From: Bactericera cockerelli
Taxonomy: Eukaryota; Arthropoda; Insecta; Hemiptera; Triozidae
Direction of reading: 5' to 3'
Assembly (NCBI GenBank): GCA_024516035.1
Contig: CM044966.1
Coordinates: 20,840,576 to 20,904,575, forward strand
DNA length: 64,000 bases
Position numbers and translations under genes: made by a program. Under the pieces are notes generated by a model. It searched no databases and was not told the DNA's origin. It worked only from the letters and a program-made list of their open reading frames with translations. This document shows positions 62,804-64,000 of this stretch, one piece after another (positions within the stretch are counted from its first letter, which is position 1; each line of letters opens with the position of its first letter).

Positions 62804-63584
62804 ATGTACCCCTCCATCGCTTTCGCTCTGAGCGCCGCCGCTCTGATCAGCGCCAGTCCCATTTCCCCTCTCCGCCAGCGTCAAATCCAACACCTGCAAA
62901 ATAATTTGAATCCAAACCTTCTCTCGGACCCGATAGAGGCCAAGTCGGATCACAGGCTGTACGCCGGAAGCATAGCCAGTAACTTCCGTCCGGAGGCGGA
63001 CTCCGATGAGCCCTACGTGAGGGACGCCAAGAGAGGCGAAGTCCGCGCCGGAGCCGCCAAGACCGATGATGATGTGCCCGACCAAAACCAGATCATGAAC
63101 GAGATCAGCAACATCATCAAGGAAAACAACATGAAAGTCATGAACATCAAATCCGGCGGCAGCGTCCCTGCGCTGAGCGACGATGTCAGACAGCCCAAAG
63201 CTCCGATGGACCTTGCCGTTCCACTTGTCAACGAACAAGACCCCAACAACAAGGAGCAGTTTGAACAACTCCCACGCATCAACGAGCGCATCCCAGTCGC
63301 CAACGGAGGAATGTTCCGAGGCCCCAACATGCACAGAGCTCCGATTGTAAACGATCACGAAGGAATCGTCTACCACGAGCCGAAGGTGCACGAACGCATA
63401 CCGACGAGGAACGAGATCAAGTTGAATGACCTGGAAGATGCGAACAATGTCGACGCCGTTATCAACAAACTCGATAGCAGCATGAAGGCAAAGGTTGGAG
63501 CAAGTGGTCGCCTCGTCCAGAACCACGGAGATGTGATACATCATCATGAACATCAGCATCACTTGCATCGAGGTGCCGACATGG
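62804..63584 (+). CDS. First coding exon of a secreted, unrecognised protein (5' part of a gene leaving the window)
   Basis: The exon starts at 62,780 after 'tgatctcacttcag'. The ATG at 62,804 (context 'acgaccATGt') opens a signal peptide, MYPSIAFALSAAALISASPI. About 240 hydrophilic residues follow, rich in Asn, Asp, Glu, Arg and Pro, with no cysteine seen. They contain near-repeats (PRINERIPVANG / KVHERIPTRNEI; HRAPIVND) and a His-rich end (HHHEHQHHLHRG). A basic site DAKRGEVR lies at about residue 75. The exon ends in phase 1 before gtgagt (63,585). GC-rich coding composition contrasts with the flanks. Like the 5.0-12.6 kb gene it is a secreted low-complexity protein, but no sequence relation is obvious. 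The family is unknown. Confidence 0.8.
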
Positions 63585-64000
63585 GTGAGTGAGCTCTTCT
63601 TCTTTCCGTAAAGGGTTGGGTGGAAGAGATTGCCATAGGCAATAACCCCGTCTAGGTATATGTAATATTAATATTTAAAACTATGGATTCTTTAAATTTT
63701 TACTCACTTTTCGACTTAAGTTTCGCCTAACTCGGAGGCTTGATCACGATTACTGAACTTAAGTCTAAAAGTGAGTAAAAATTTAAAGAATCCATAGTTT
63801 TATATTAATATTACATATACCTAAACATTACTTGGATTTCTAATATGAACCTGATAACAAATAATACCCCGTCCTTTAGTTAGGACTTATGTTTTTATAT
63901 ATTTTCTATTCTTTTTCATTTTTATTGTAGCTATATATTGTTTCCATTTTTTTAATTGCTAAAATATTTATTTGTATGTAGGTACATAATGTCCATTTAT
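63585..64000 (+). other. Intron of the last gene, with a nested foldback
   Basis: It starts gtgagt. A dispersed repeat ('ggttgggtggaagagattgc', 'ataggcaataaccccgtc') is interrupted by the foldback at about 63,653-63,825 and seems to resume at about 63,870 ('ccccgtcctttagttaggac'). Confidence 0.6.
63653..63825. mobile_element. Foldback element, about 70-bp arms
   Basis: Left arm 'taggtatatgtaatattaat' ... 'aaatttttactcacttttc'. Right arm 'aaaagtgagtaaaaattt' ... 'attaatattacatataccta'. The loop is about 40 bases. It is nested in a dispersed repeat. Confidence 0.8.

Noticed and set aside
62771..63568. 265-residue minus-strand frame
   Set aside because: Antisense shadow of the signal-peptide exon. 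It has no splice or start context of its own.

Overview
The window is eukaryotic nuclear DNA, AT-rich and full of transposons. Genes have spliced exons with GT/AG borders, and there are short interspersed elements (SINEs) with tRNA-like and 5S-rRNA-like heads, non-LTR retrotransposons, hAT, piggyBac-like, Harbinger-like and Helitron-like elements, and large foldbacks. This points to an arthropod, probably an insect. A hemipteran such as a planthopper is only a guess from the style of the repeats. No bacterial, plasmid or viral block was seen.

Layout. (1) 0-4.5 kb: a perfect 247-bp-arm palindrome, a minisatellite, SINEs and a hAT-like element that carries a retrotransposon fragment. (2) 5.0-12.6 kb: one plus-strand gene for a secreted, basic, proprotein-like protein. 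I join five exons in compatible phase to give about 1243 residues, with a retained-intron isoform of about 588 residues. I do not recognise the family. (3) 12.7-16.7 kb and 17.7-23.1 kb: transposon-rich spacer. (4) 16.7-51.6 kb: a tandem segmental duplication with three intact, nearly identical BTB-BACK genes (24,978; 38,299; 48,850), each with a C-terminal domain that looks MATH/TRAF-like. Each gene has a 3' splice site directly before its ATG and, 4.6-8 kb upstream, a conserved block ending in a 5' splice site. I read that block as promoter plus non-coding exon 1. The N-terminal halves are almost invariant while differences and indels cluster in the C-terminal domain, as expected for a family of Cul3 substrate adaptors diversifying its target-binding part. 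(5) 51.6-58.3 kb: nested SINEs, an insertion that splits a tandem repeat, a 44-bp minisatellite of about 19 copies and two Helitron-like elements. (6) 58.7-59.15 kb: a tandem array of three hammerhead ribozyme motifs, resembling an animal retrozyme. (7) 59.2-62.25 kb, minus strand: a nearly full-length ORF2 of a non-LTR retrotransposon. (8) 62.8-63.6 kb: the first coding exon of another secreted-protein gene, which continues beyond the window.

Most of the sequence is mobile-element history, and the tandem units allow dating. The R1-like LINE, the 5S-SINEs, the paired Harbinger-like elements, a hAT element and a 470-bp inverted repeat are each in only one unit, with an empty site or unoccupied equivalent region in another. 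They therefore most likely arrived after the duplication. The strongest candidates for unusual biology are the hammerhead array, the BTB-BACK array with its variable C-terminal domain, and the 5S-headed SINE family that shares its body with a tRNA-headed SINE.
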